A stretch of 64,000 bases of DNA. Origin: Rhizobium mongolense USDA 1844. Lineage in GTDB: Bacteria > Pseudomonadota > Alphaproteobacteria > Rhizobiales > Rhizobiaceae. The notes beneath the pieces were generated by a model that was not told the DNA's origin, searched no databases, and was given only the letters and a program-made list of their open reading frames with translations. Positions within the stretch are counted from its first letter, which is position 1. Each line of letters starts with the position of its first letter. The stretch is from contig NZ_ATTQ01000006.1 in NCBI RefSeq assembly GCF_000419765.1, positions 255,976 through 319,975 on the forward strand, read 5' to 3'. The position numbers and the translations under genes are program-made. Positions 20,376 to 28,129 of this stretch are shown one piece after another.

Positions 20376-20882
20376 TTATCGTGGGCCTAGTTCCAGCCGC
20401 ATGAGAATTTCATCATAATAAATATCGCCCACCTTTAGAGCTTCGACCTCGACGGCCCATTCTTCAAAGCCTAGGGATTTGTAAAGCCGGATGGCTGGAA
20501 CGTTTGACGATACGACGCTAAGCCGGAGCGAGCGTAAGATCGTGCCAACTTCGTCGACGGCAGCACTCAGCAGTAAGCGTGAAAGTCCTGTGCCCCGTAC
20601 CGTTTGGCGGACATACATTCCCCAGATCGATCCAATATGTTGCGTCTTGATGCCTTTGGATTTCGACACACCGACCGTTCCGGCAAGCATTCCGTCATCG
20701 GATAGCCCTCCGATCACAAGACCGTTCTCGAGCCTGTCAGCGAAGTGGGCCTCCGATTGGCTCTGCTCTTCTTCCCATGACGCGCCAAATGCCTCTGGAT
20801 GGTTCGCGAGAGCCTCCAGGCGAATTTCCCTAAAAGACGACGCATCATTCCGGTCGAGACGGCGAATTTTATATGGGCACAC
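20376..20882 (-). CDS. GNAT family N-acetyltransferase
   Basis: 168-residue acetyl-CoA-dependent acetyltransferase. Motif A appears as IWGMYVRQTVRGTGLSRLLL and the C-terminal block as NVPAIRLYKSLGFEEW, both typical of the GNAT fold. I favour the GTG at 20882 (VCPYKIRRL, directly at the start of the domain, GGGA upstream); the frame continues to a GTG at 20963, but that part has no matching conservation that I recognise. Substrate unknown. The gene has slightly lower GC than its neighbours. Confidence 0.75.
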   Translation of the reverse strand: MCPYKIRRLDRNDASSFREIRLEALANHPEAFGASWEEEQSQSEAHFADRLENGLVIGGLSDDGMLAGTVGVSKSKGIKTQHIGSIWGMYVRQTVRGTGLSRLLLSAAVDEVGTILRSLRLSVVSSNVPAIRLYKSLGFEEWAVEVEALKVGDIYYDEILMRLELGPR

Positions 20883-21143
20883 CGGTATGTTCCCTTTCTC
20901 TTTTGGATGGGCGACCGAACCACGTAACGGTAACGGCCGAATGACGCTTGGCTTAAAATCCACGACACTCTGCGCCGCCCCGCACTTGGTGGAATCTACG
21001 GGAAGGTTAGTGGCTTTTAATTACGATGGGTTGTGAGCGAAAGGGATAGCTTTTTCTTAAAACGTTTCAGAAAGGCTATTTCTGGCCATAGTCGCCCTTG
21101 GGTTGATGTGCTAGGCAACGTCTAGTTTCCTGCAGGTCCACCG

Positions 21144-22364
21144 ATGATTCCCGCCCAGAATGCCCCGACAGGCGAGGGGGCGCCACCGCGCTTCCGGTTG
21201 CTCAGCGCCCTGTCCTACTGCGCTCCGCTGACTGTCAACGGTGTCGTTCTTCCCTTCTTTCCGGTCTGGCTCGCGTTCCACGAATTCACCGATCATGAAA
21301 TCGGCATCATCCTGGCGGTGCCGATGGTGGTGCGCGTCCTCGTCGCGCCGATCGTCGCCATGTATGCCGACCGAATGAAGGAGCGCGCCGACGTGTTGTT
21401 GTGGTCCGGCGGACTGTCGTTGCTGACGGCGGTCGCGCTCTGCTGGACGACAAGTTTCTGGCCGGTCCTGATCGTTTTCAGCATGCAGGGGGCGACCTTT
21501 GCGCCCTATCTGCCGGTCGTCGAATCGATCGTCATTTCCGGCGTTCGCCGATGGGGACTCGACTACGGATCGATGCGCGTCTGGGGCTCGATCGCCTTCA
21601 TCGCATCGACCCTGATCGGCGGCGAGATGATCGGCTATTGGGGTGGCTCGATGGTGCTGCCGGTGATGATTTTCGGTTTCGTCACGACGATGCTGATGGC
21701 GATCTACTGTCCGCGCATCGGGCCGACGCGCCGACGCGGTACCCCGGTCGACATACCGGCCGCCACCGGCAGTTCGCTGCGGCAGCCGCATCTGCTGGTG
21801 CTGCTTTGGGGCGTGGCAATCCAGCAGTCGAGCCATGCGCTACTTTATGCGTTCGCCTCGATTTACTGGCATCACCTCGGCTTTTCGGGAACGGAGGTCG
21901 GCATTTTATGGAGTGCGGGCGTCGCTTCCGAGGTCATGGTGTTCTTCGTCTCGAAGCATTTGAACCGCCGCTTCAACGCCTGGACGCTCATCCGCATCGG
22001 CTGCGCGGTCTGCATCTGCCGCTGGATCCTGTTCCCGATGCACTGGGGATTCGTTGGCTTTTTCGTGCTGCAATGTTTCCATTCCTGCAGCTTCGCCTTC
22101 GTGCATACCGGCGTGCAGAGGCGGATCGTGGCAACGGTACAGGAGACCCAGGAATCGTCGGCCCAGGGCGCCTATTTCTTCTATAACGGCATGTTCATGG
22201 CGCTGATGACGCTCGCCTCCGGCTACATCTATGCCTGGCTCGGCCTCGCAAGCTTCTACGTCATGGCACTCGTCGCCCTGCTGGGGATGTCTCTTGTCTT
22301 CGTCGCCTACTACCTTCAGCCCCAAAGGCTGGGCTCGGGCGGCCAGACAAGGGAAGCGGTGTAG
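21144..22364 (+). CDS. MFS transporter (phenylpropionate permease HcaT-like)
   Basis: 406-residue inner-membrane protein with about 12 hydrophobic segments. The fold follows the PPP/HcaT subgroup of the major facilitator superfamily: an N-terminal LSYCAPLTVNGVVLPFFPVWLA, LAVPMVVRVLVAPIVAMYADR between TM2 and TM3, SMRVWGSIAFIASTLIGG, and a conserved GAYFFYNGMF near TM11. Rhizobial members are uncharacterised and no catabolic genes for phenylpropionate are adjacent. Its 3' end overlaps the convergent epimerase gene by 49 bp. Confidence 0.85.
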   Translation: MIPAQNAPTGEGAPPRFRLLSALSYCAPLTVNGVVLPFFPVWLAFHEFTDHEIGIILAVPMVVRVLVAPIVAMYADRMKERADVLLWSGGLSLLTAVALCWTTSFWPVLIVFSMQGATFAPYLPVVESIVISGVRRWGLDYGSMRVWGSIAFIASTLIGGEMIGYWGGSMVLPVMIFGFVTTMLMAIYCPRIGPTRRRGTPVDIPAATGSSLRQPHLLVLLWGVAIQQSSHALLYAFASIYWHHLGFSGTEVGILWSAGVASEVMVFFVSKHLNRRFNAWTLIRIGCAVCICRWILFPMHWGFVGFFVLQCFHSCSFAFVHTGVQRRIVATVQETQESSAQGAYFFYNGMFMALMTLASGYIYAWLGLASFYVMALVALLGMSLVFVAYYLQPQRLGSGGQTREAV

Positions 22365-23299
22365 CGCAGGCCGCATTCCCGGTCGCGGGCAAGAAGCAGC
22401 GGCCCGTCGAGATCGACGAATTCCGCGTCCTGCGCCAAGAGCACGGCGGGCGCCATTGCGAGCGATGTGCCCACCATGCAGCCGAGCATGATCTGGAAGC
22501 CGAGGCGCTGCGCCTCCCGTTTCATCACTAGTGCCTCCGTCAGGCCGCCGGTCTTGTCGAGCTTGATGTTGATCGCGTCGTAGCGGTCGCGCAGGCTTGC
22601 AAGATCGCCGGTATGATGGACGCTCTCGTCGGCACAGATGAGGACCGGCCGCGCGATGCCGGCGAGCATTTCGTCCCGGCCGGCGGGCAGGGGCTGCTCG
22701 ACGAGGGCGATGTTCATCTCGGCGGCGATGCGCAAGTGATGTTCCAGCGTTTCCTCGGGCCAGCCCTCGTTTGCATCGAGAATGATGATGCTGTCAGGCG
22801 CGCCTTCGCGCACGGCGCGTATGCGGCTCTCATCGTCGCCGGTGCCGACCTTGACCTTGAGCAGCGCCCTTGCAGAATATTCGCGCGCTTGCGCTGTCAT
22901 GACCTCCGGTTCGCCGAGCGAGATCGTGTAAGCGGTCGTGAGCGGCTTTGCGGACGCAAGCCCAATGCGTTCGGCAACGCTCTTTCCGCCGAGCTTGGCT
23001 TCGAGGTCCCATATCGCGCAATCAACGGCATTCCTCGCTGCGCCGGGCGGCATGGCAGAAAGCAGCTCTTCGCCTGAAATGCCTTGTTCGATCAGCGGCC
23101 GGGCGGCTTCGATCTGCGCGGCGACGCTTTCCATCGTTTCGCCATAGCGGCGGTAGGGGACGCATTCGCCCCAGCCGCGCCTGCCGTTTTCCGTCAGAAT
23201 GCAGGTGATGACGTCCGCCGATGTCTTTGCACCACGCGAGATCGTGAAAGTGCCCGCAATGGGAAAGGAATTCATCTGGATTTCGAGCGAGCGTGGCAT
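22316..23299 (-). CDS. L-Ala-D/L-Glu (dipeptide) epimerase, enolase superfamily
   Basis: 327-residue muconate-lactonising-enzyme-type barrel. Catalytic features: LLKVKVG (KxK acid/base pair), ILDANEGW, VEQPLPAG, CADESVH (metal ligands D, E, D) and INIKLDKTGG (second Lys). The N-terminal MNSFPIAGTFTISRGAKT and the GWGECVPY capping loop match the dipeptide epimerases that recycle murein tripeptides (YcjG/YkfB). Start could be ATG 23299 or the internal ATG 23275 (MNSFPIAG). Its 3' end overlaps the MFS transporter on the other strand by 49 bp. Confidence 0.88.
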   Translation of the reverse strand: MPRSLEIQMNSFPIAGTFTISRGAKTSADVITCILTENGRRGWGECVPYRRYGETMESVAAQIEAARPLIEQGISGEELLSAMPPGAARNAVDCAIWDLEAKLGGKSVAERIGLASAKPLTTAYTISLGEPEVMTAQAREYSARALLKVKVGTGDDESRIRAVREGAPDSIIILDANEGWPEETLEHHLRIAAEMNIALVEQPLPAGRDEMLAGIARPVLICADESVHHTGDLASLRDRYDAINIKLDKTGGLTEALVMKREAQRLGFQIMLGCMVGTSLAMAPAVLLAQDAEFVDLDGPLLLARDRECGLRYTASLVWPPEPSLWG

Positions 23300-23384
23300 A
23301 ATTGCAATCCTGCGAGCATGGAAATTCTATGTGTCTTCGGTATATTAACGCGCCGGGCGTGAGCGATTTGTTCGCGAGTCGGCA

Positions 23385-24566
23385 ATGTCGCCGCAAGCCT
23401 TGAAAGACACAAGCATTTTGAAGCCCGACACCCGCAAAGCCGCCTCACTGCACGTGGACGACCAAGCCGATGGTGGAGGACGCCGCGTTCATCTCGAAGG
23501 CAATTGGCGCAGCGCGAACATCCACCTCGTCCTCCACGACTTCGAGAAGATTTCCCGTGCTAAAGGTGATCTGACGCTCGACCTGTCGGGCGTTACGGAT
23601 ATCGACACGGCCGGTGTCTGGCTGCTTTGCCGGCTCAAGCTGCAGGAAGAGGCGGCCGGGCGTCAGGTTCGTTTTGAAGGCACCAATCCGCACATCGACG
23701 AGATGATCGAGGAGTTCTCCGAAAAACCGGAGGAGGAAGTGACTGAGGCTGCGATGAAAAGCGGCATTGCCGAGCGCATCTTCGCGCCGGTCGGCAAGAT
23801 GACCATGGACCTCTGGAATGACCTCACGGCCGCGATGTATATCCTGGGCTCGGCGGTGCGCGGCGCGCAGATGAAGTTCGGGCGCGGCAGCGGCGTTTCT
23901 CCGGCATCGATCGTCAACCAGATCGACCACATGGGCGTGCGCGCCGTTCCGATCATCCTTTTGATGTCGTTCCTGATCGGCGCCATCATCGCGCAGCAGG
24001 GTGCCTTCCAGCTCCGCTATTTCGGGGCCGAAGTCTTCGTCGTCGACCTCGTCGGCATCCTGCAGCTCCGCGAAATCGGCGTGCTCCTGACGGCGATCAT
24101 GATCGCTGGCCGTTCAGGCAGCGCGATCACGGCCGAAATCGGCTCGATGAAGATGCGTGAGGAAGTCGACGCGCTGAAGGTCATGGGCCTCAATCCGGTG
24201 GGCGTGCTGATCTTCCCGCGGCTTGTGGCGCTGACGGTGGCGCTGCCGCTTCTGACGGTGCTGGCGAACTTCGCCTCGCTGCTCGGCGCGGCCGCGGTCG
24301 CCTGGGCCTATTCCGGCATCACCTTCGCAACCTTCCTGTCGCGCCTGCACGAGGCGATCACGCTGTCGACGGTGCTCTCCGGCATGATCAAGGCGCCGTT
24401 CATGGCGCTCGTCATCGGTATTGTCGCGGCCGTGGAAGGCCTTAAGGTCGGTGGCAGCGCCGAATCGCTCGGCCAACACGTGACGGCTTCCGTGGTGAAG
24501 TCGATTTTCGTCGTCATCCTCATGGACGGGCTGTTCGCCATGTTCTATGCGGCCATCAATTTTTAA
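23385..24566 (+). CDS. mlaE: MlaE-type lipid ABC transporter permease with N-terminal STAS domain
   Basis: 393-residue inner-membrane permease of the Mla phospholipid-trafficking system. Residues 1-110 form a STAS/MlaB-like domain (GNWRSANIHLVL, LTLDLSGVTDIDTAGVWLL), here fused to the permease instead of being encoded separately. The MlaE domain follows with 5-6 helices and the family motifs RGAQMKFGRGSGVSP, GVRAVPIILLMSFLIGAIIAQQ-type region and GLKVGGSAESLGQHVT. First gene of a tight four-gene operon with the ATPase, the MCE protein and a lipoprotein; no MlaC or MlaA in this cluster. Confidence 0.92.
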   Translation: MSPQALKDTSILKPDTRKAASLHVDDQADGGGRRVHLEGNWRSANIHLVLHDFEKISRAKGDLTLDLSGVTDIDTAGVWLLCRLKLQEEAAGRQVRFEGTNPHIDEMIEEFSEKPEEEVTEAAMKSGIAERIFAPVGKMTMDLWNDLTAAMYILGSAVRGAQMKFGRGSGVSPASIVNQIDHMGVRAVPIILLMSFLIGAIIAQQGAFQLRYFGAEVFVVDLVGILQLREIGVLLTAIMIAGRSGSAITAEIGSMKMREEVDALKVMGLNPVGVLIFPRLVALTVALPLLTVLANFASLLGAAAVAWAYSGITFATFLSRLHEAITLSTVLSGMIKAPFMALVIGIVAAVEGLKVGGSAESLGQHVTASVVKSIFVVILMDGLFAMFYAAINF

Positions 24567-24575
24567 GGGTTCAGC

Positions 24576-25424
24576 GTGGACGGGCAGCAGTCAAAGCCGG
24601 GTGAGAAGAAGGAGCGGGACATCGTGCTTTCGGCGCGGGACGTGACCGTCGGCTTCGGCCCGAAGGTTGTGCTCGATAAGCTCAACCTGGATATCTACCG
24701 CGGCGAGATCCTGGGCTTCGTCGGGGCATCGGGTACCGGCAAATCGGTGCTGATGAGGACGATTTTACGCCTTTTGCCGCGCCGCTCCGGCACGATCGAG
24801 ATTCTGGGGCAGAATTTCGATAAGCTCGATGAAAACCAGCGCAACGCGCTCGACATGCGGCTCGGGGTGCTTTTCCAGCAGGGCGCGCTGTTTTCCTCGC
24901 TGACGGTGAGGGAGAATATCCAGGTGCCGATGCGCGAATATCTGGATCTGCCGAAATCGCTGATGGACGAGTTGGCGCACCTGAAGATCCGGCTTGTGGG
25001 TCTTGCTGCCGATGCGGCGGACAAGTATCCCTCCGAGCTTTCCGGTGGCATGATCAAACGCGCTGCTCTTGCGCGGGCCTTGGCACTCGATCCGGAACTG
25101 GTTTTCCTGGACGAGCCGACATCGGGCCTCGACCCGATCGGGGCTGCCGAATTCGATGAACTAATCGCCCGGCTGCGCGATACGCTGGGGCTGACCGTCT
25201 ACATGGTAACCCACGACCTCGACAGCCTGTTTTCCGTCTGCGACCGTATTGCCGTGCTTGGACACAAGCGAGTAATGGTTGAGGGAACGATCGACGATAT
25301 GCTGGCCTATGATGACCCGTGGGTTCAGGCCTATTTCAAGGGCAAGCGCGCGCGCTCGATCGTGCCGCAAGAAGAAACAGCTGCCGGCCGTGCCGAAAGC
25401 ACTGGCGACAGCCGCGGGAAGTGA
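24576..25424 (+). CDS. mlaF: MlaF-type ABC transporter ATP-binding protein
   Basis: 282-residue cytoplasmic ATPase that powers MlaE. Walker A is GASGTGKSVL, the Q-loop LFQQGALFSSLT, the ABC signature LSGGMIKRAALARAL, Walker B LVFLDEPTSGLDP and the switch His MVTHDLDS. The GTG start at 24576 lies 9 bp after the mlaE stop. The AALFSSLTVRENI block and the KRAALARAL version of the signature are those of the Mla/Ttg2 subgroup. Confidence 0.93.
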   Translation: MDGQQSKPGEKKERDIVLSARDVTVGFGPKVVLDKLNLDIYRGEILGFVGASGTGKSVLMRTILRLLPRRSGTIEILGQNFDKLDENQRNALDMRLGVLFQQGALFSSLTVRENIQVPMREYLDLPKSLMDELAHLKIRLVGLAADAADKYPSELSGGMIKRAALARALALDPELVFLDEPTSGLDPIGAAEFDELIARLRDTLGLTVYMVTHDLDSLFSVCDRIAVLGHKRVMVEGTIDDMLAYDDPWVQAYFKGKRARSIVPQEETAAGRAESTGDSRGK

Positions 25425-25433
25425 CCGGAAACG

Positions 25434-26804
25434 ATGGAAACCAAAGCGAACTACACGATCGTCGGCTTTTTCACTGTTCTGGTGATCGCAGCCGCATTCG
25501 GCTTCGTCTACTGGATGGCCGAGTACGGACGCAGCGGTCCCATGGCGGAACTCGTCGTGCGCATTCCGGGCTCGGCAAACGGTCTCAGCGTCGGCTCGCC
25601 GGTGCGTTTCAACGGCATCCAGGTGGGTTCGGTGACGTCCCTGTCGATCGATGCCGACGACCCGCAATATTCGCTGGCTTTCACCGAGGTGCGCGTCGAT
25701 GCGCCGATCTATCCTTCCACCAGGGCTATCCTTGAAATCCAGGGCCTGACGGGTGCGGCCTATATCGAGCTTTCGGGCGGCAAGGTGGGTGAGGAGAACA
25801 TCCTGCAGAAGTCCATCGAGACCGGCAAGCGCGCGGTCATCGTCGCGGATCAATCGAGCGTGACGAACCTCCTGGCGACGGCCGACAGGATCCTCGAGCG
25901 GGCGAACGATGCGGTGGGAGAGGTTCAGGGTTTTGTCCGCGACGCGCGCGGACCGCTGACGAAGACGCTGCAGAATGCCGAGACCTTCTCCGACGCTCTG
26001 GCGAAGAATTCCGGCAACATCGATTCCTTCCTACAGAGCGTCGGCCAGCTTTCCGAAACAGTGCGCAACGTTTCCGGCAAAGTCGATTCTACGCTGGAGG
26101 CCGTCGAGGCGCTGGTGCGTGCGGTCGATGCGAAGAAGATCGATACAATCCTCAGCAATGCCGAGAAGGTGAGCCGCGATATCGCCAATGCCTCCGGCGA
26201 CCTGAAGGGTGCGATCCAGAGATTCAACGACACGGCGACGACTTTCAACGATTTTGGCAAGAAGGCGCAGACGACGCTCGATCGCGTCGATACGCTGGTG
26301 GCGCAGATCGATCCCGCCAAGGTGAAGGGGTCGGTCGACGATATTGCGCAGGCGACAAAGGATGCGCGCGTCGCGGTCGCCTCCATTCGCGACGTCGCCG
26401 ATACGGTTTCGGCGCGCCAGAAGGATATCGACCAGACGATCCAGGACGTCTCGCAAATGGCGAATAAGCTGAACTCGGCTTCGACGCGCGTCGATGGCAT
26501 CCTGATCAAGCTCGACGCGCTGTTCGGCACCGACAATTCGCAGTCGCTCTTTACCGAAGCGCGCGCGACGCTCGATTCCTTCAAGAAGATGGCGGACAAC
26601 CTCAACGCCCGCATCGGTCCGATCGCGGACAATCTGCAGCGATTCTCAAGCGGCGGGTTGCGCGACGTGCAGTCGCTCGTCGAGGATACCCGCCGGACCA
26701 TGCAGAATCTCAACAGCGCGATCAGCAACTTCGATCAAAATCCGCAGCGGCTGATTTTTGGTGGCGATACGGTGAAACAATATGACGGCCGGACGCGCCG
26801 TTGA
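25434..26804 (+). CDS. mlaD: MlaD family MCE lipid-binding protein
   Basis: 456 residues. One N-terminal transmembrane helix (YTIVGFFTVLVIAAAFGFVYWM), then the MCE domain (about residues 40-120: SANGLSVGSPVRFNGIQVGSV, LEIQGLTGAAYIELSGG), then a very long helical C-terminal part of about 330 residues containing heptad-like repeats (for example KKIDTILSNAEKVSRDIANASG, TRVDGILIKLDALFG). The long helical tail distinguishes it from the short E. coli MlaD and resembles PqiB/LetB or Mce proteins that build a periplasmic tunnel. Nine bp after the ATPase gene stop. Confidence 0.92.
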   Translation: METKANYTIVGFFTVLVIAAAFGFVYWMAEYGRSGPMAELVVRIPGSANGLSVGSPVRFNGIQVGSVTSLSIDADDPQYSLAFTEVRVDAPIYPSTRAILEIQGLTGAAYIELSGGKVGEENILQKSIETGKRAVIVADQSSVTNLLATADRILERANDAVGEVQGFVRDARGPLTKTLQNAETFSDALAKNSGNIDSFLQSVGQLSETVRNVSGKVDSTLEAVEALVRAVDAKKIDTILSNAEKVSRDIANASGDLKGAIQRFNDTATTFNDFGKKAQTTLDRVDTLVAQIDPAKVKGSVDDIAQATKDARVAVASIRDVADTVSARQKDIDQTIQDVSQMANKLNSASTRVDGILIKLDALFGTDNSQSLFTEARATLDSFKKMADNLNARIGPIADNLQRFSSGGLRDVQSLVEDTRRTMQNLNSAISNFDQNPQRLIFGGDTVKQYDGRTRR

Positions 26805-26836
26805 CATGTATATTTGAGAAGCAGGGGTAGTAAAAT

Positions 26837-27451
26837 ATGGCCGTATCGCATGTGTTGGCACGCCGTTCATCGCTGGCAAGGACGGCGTTCCTTTTGCCGC
26901 TTATGGCGCTGGCAGTGACCGGTTGCGGCACGGCGGCCAAGAACGATACCTTTGATCTTTCCGCCTCCGTCAGCGTTGATGGCCCGGCTGCGAAGCGCAG
27001 CCAGATCCTCGTGCCGGCGCCGACGGCGCTGAAGGCGCTGGACAGCGAACAGATCGTTGTCCGCGTTTCGCCCTCCGAAATCCAGTATCTGTCGCGTTCC
27101 CAATGGAGCGACAGGCTGCCCCGCATCGTGCAGTCGAAGCTGGTCGAGGCCTTCGAAAACTCCGGCAAGCTCGGTGGCGTCGGCAAGCCGGGGCAGGGCC
27201 TTGCAATCGACTACCAGGTCGTGACCGACATCCGCTCCTTCGAGATCGACAACAGCGCCGGCGGCCAGGCGGTCGTCGAAATCTCCGCGAATATCCTCAA
27301 CGATCGCAATGGTACGGTCCGCGCCCAGAAGGTTTTTCGCGTAGCCGTTCCCGCCGGTGGCGGATCGAGCGAGGGCTACGTCAAGGCGCTCGACCGCGCA
27401 TTTGCAGCGGTGACTGGTGACATCGTCGATTGGACGCTGCGATCGATCTGA
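26837..27451 (+). CDS. ABC-type transport auxiliary lipoprotein (PqiC/DUF330-like)
   Basis: 204-residue lipoprotein. The lipobox LAVTGCG places the lipid-modified Cys near residue 31. The remainder matches the PqiC/YmbA-like auxiliary component: FDLSASVSVDGPA, SQILVPAPTALKALDSEQIVVR, LSRSQWSDRLPRIVQSKLVEAFENSG and LAIDYQVVTDIRSFEID. Fourth gene of the Mla-like operon, 32 bp after mlaD; likely the outer-membrane anchored partner of the MCE protein. Confidence 0.9.
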   Translation: MAVSHVLARRSSLARTAFLLPLMALAVTGCGTAAKNDTFDLSASVSVDGPAAKRSQILVPAPTALKALDSEQIVVRVSPSEIQYLSRSQWSDRLPRIVQSKLVEAFENSGKLGGVGKPGQGLAIDYQVVTDIRSFEIDNSAGGQAVVEISANILNDRNGTVRAQKVFRVAVPAGGGSSEGYVKALDRAFAAVTGDIVDWTLRSI

Positions 27452-27722
27452 CCGAGCCGGTTTTCGGGCCGCCCAATTGGCCTTCAAGTCGGCGAAGATG
27501 CCATGTCGTGGTCAACCCGCTCCATTAAGTCGCTGCTGGCGCGACATATTCTCAACTGCCATGAGGCCGTTGATATTCTCAAAGCCTGGAGAGGAGTTCG
27601 CCGGGCTGGTGAAGATTGCGGGAATACCTTGCTGAGCGGATCGATCTCCACCTCGCAAGCATGAATGTGCTCGCCTGGAACCATCATGCTGTTTCACGTG
27701 AGCTTAATCGTCATCATCGTCA

Positions 27723-27965
27723 TTATAGGGGTCGCGATAGTGGCGCCGTTCCGCGTTCGTGGCCACTCTGCCAGTCGTCGCGATATACACGGTGCCGGAC
27801 GTAGCGCTGGCAAATGCCGTCTTCGCAGTAGCTATCGACAATCCGCTCGCGCACGACGCCGCTGTTGGATGATCTGTTCGAGCTCGTGTTCGACGATTGG
27901 CTTCCTGCCGGGACCATGCTGGTTGTCATCGCGGCGGCGGCAAATACGACGAGTTGGACGCGCAT
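27723..27965 (-). CDS. Small secreted protein of unknown function
   Basis: 80-residue product with a Sec signal peptide (RVQLVVFAAAAMTTSMVPAGSQ) and a short Ser/Asn-rich then basic mature part containing a CEDGIC pair. The start is unusually well supported: a perfect GGAGG lies six bases before the ATG at 27965. The reading frame ends with TAPLSRPL, but the adjacent frame continues with RRHYRDPYNDDDDD and a stop, a plausible acidic tail; a one-base change may have altered the C-terminus. No family recognised. Confidence 0.65.
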   Translation of the reverse strand: MRVQLVVFAAAAMTTSMVPAGSQSSNTSSNRSSNSGVVRERIVDSYCEDGICQRYVRHRVYRDDWQSGHERGTAPLSRPL

Positions 27966-28077
27966 AGATCCCTCCTCCCATCGCCATCACATTCAGCCAT
28001 CAGGCCAGGGTGTGGCCAGACGATCAGATATCCGCTTTGCAACAGAACGGTCCGTTCCGTCTGGTAGAAACAAATGA

Positions 28078-28100
28078 AATGGGCCGCCTTTGGGCGGCCC
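28078..28100 (-). terminator. Terminator of the growth-pole-ring gene
   Basis: On the minus strand, GGGCCGCC (28100-28093), a four-base CAAA loop, GGCGGCCC (28088-28081), then a T-rich ATTTCATTTGTTT run. It lies about 30 bp after the stop of the giant gene. Confidence 0.8.
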
Positions 28101-28129
28101 TTCATGCAGTATCTTCTGCTTTGCTTCCG

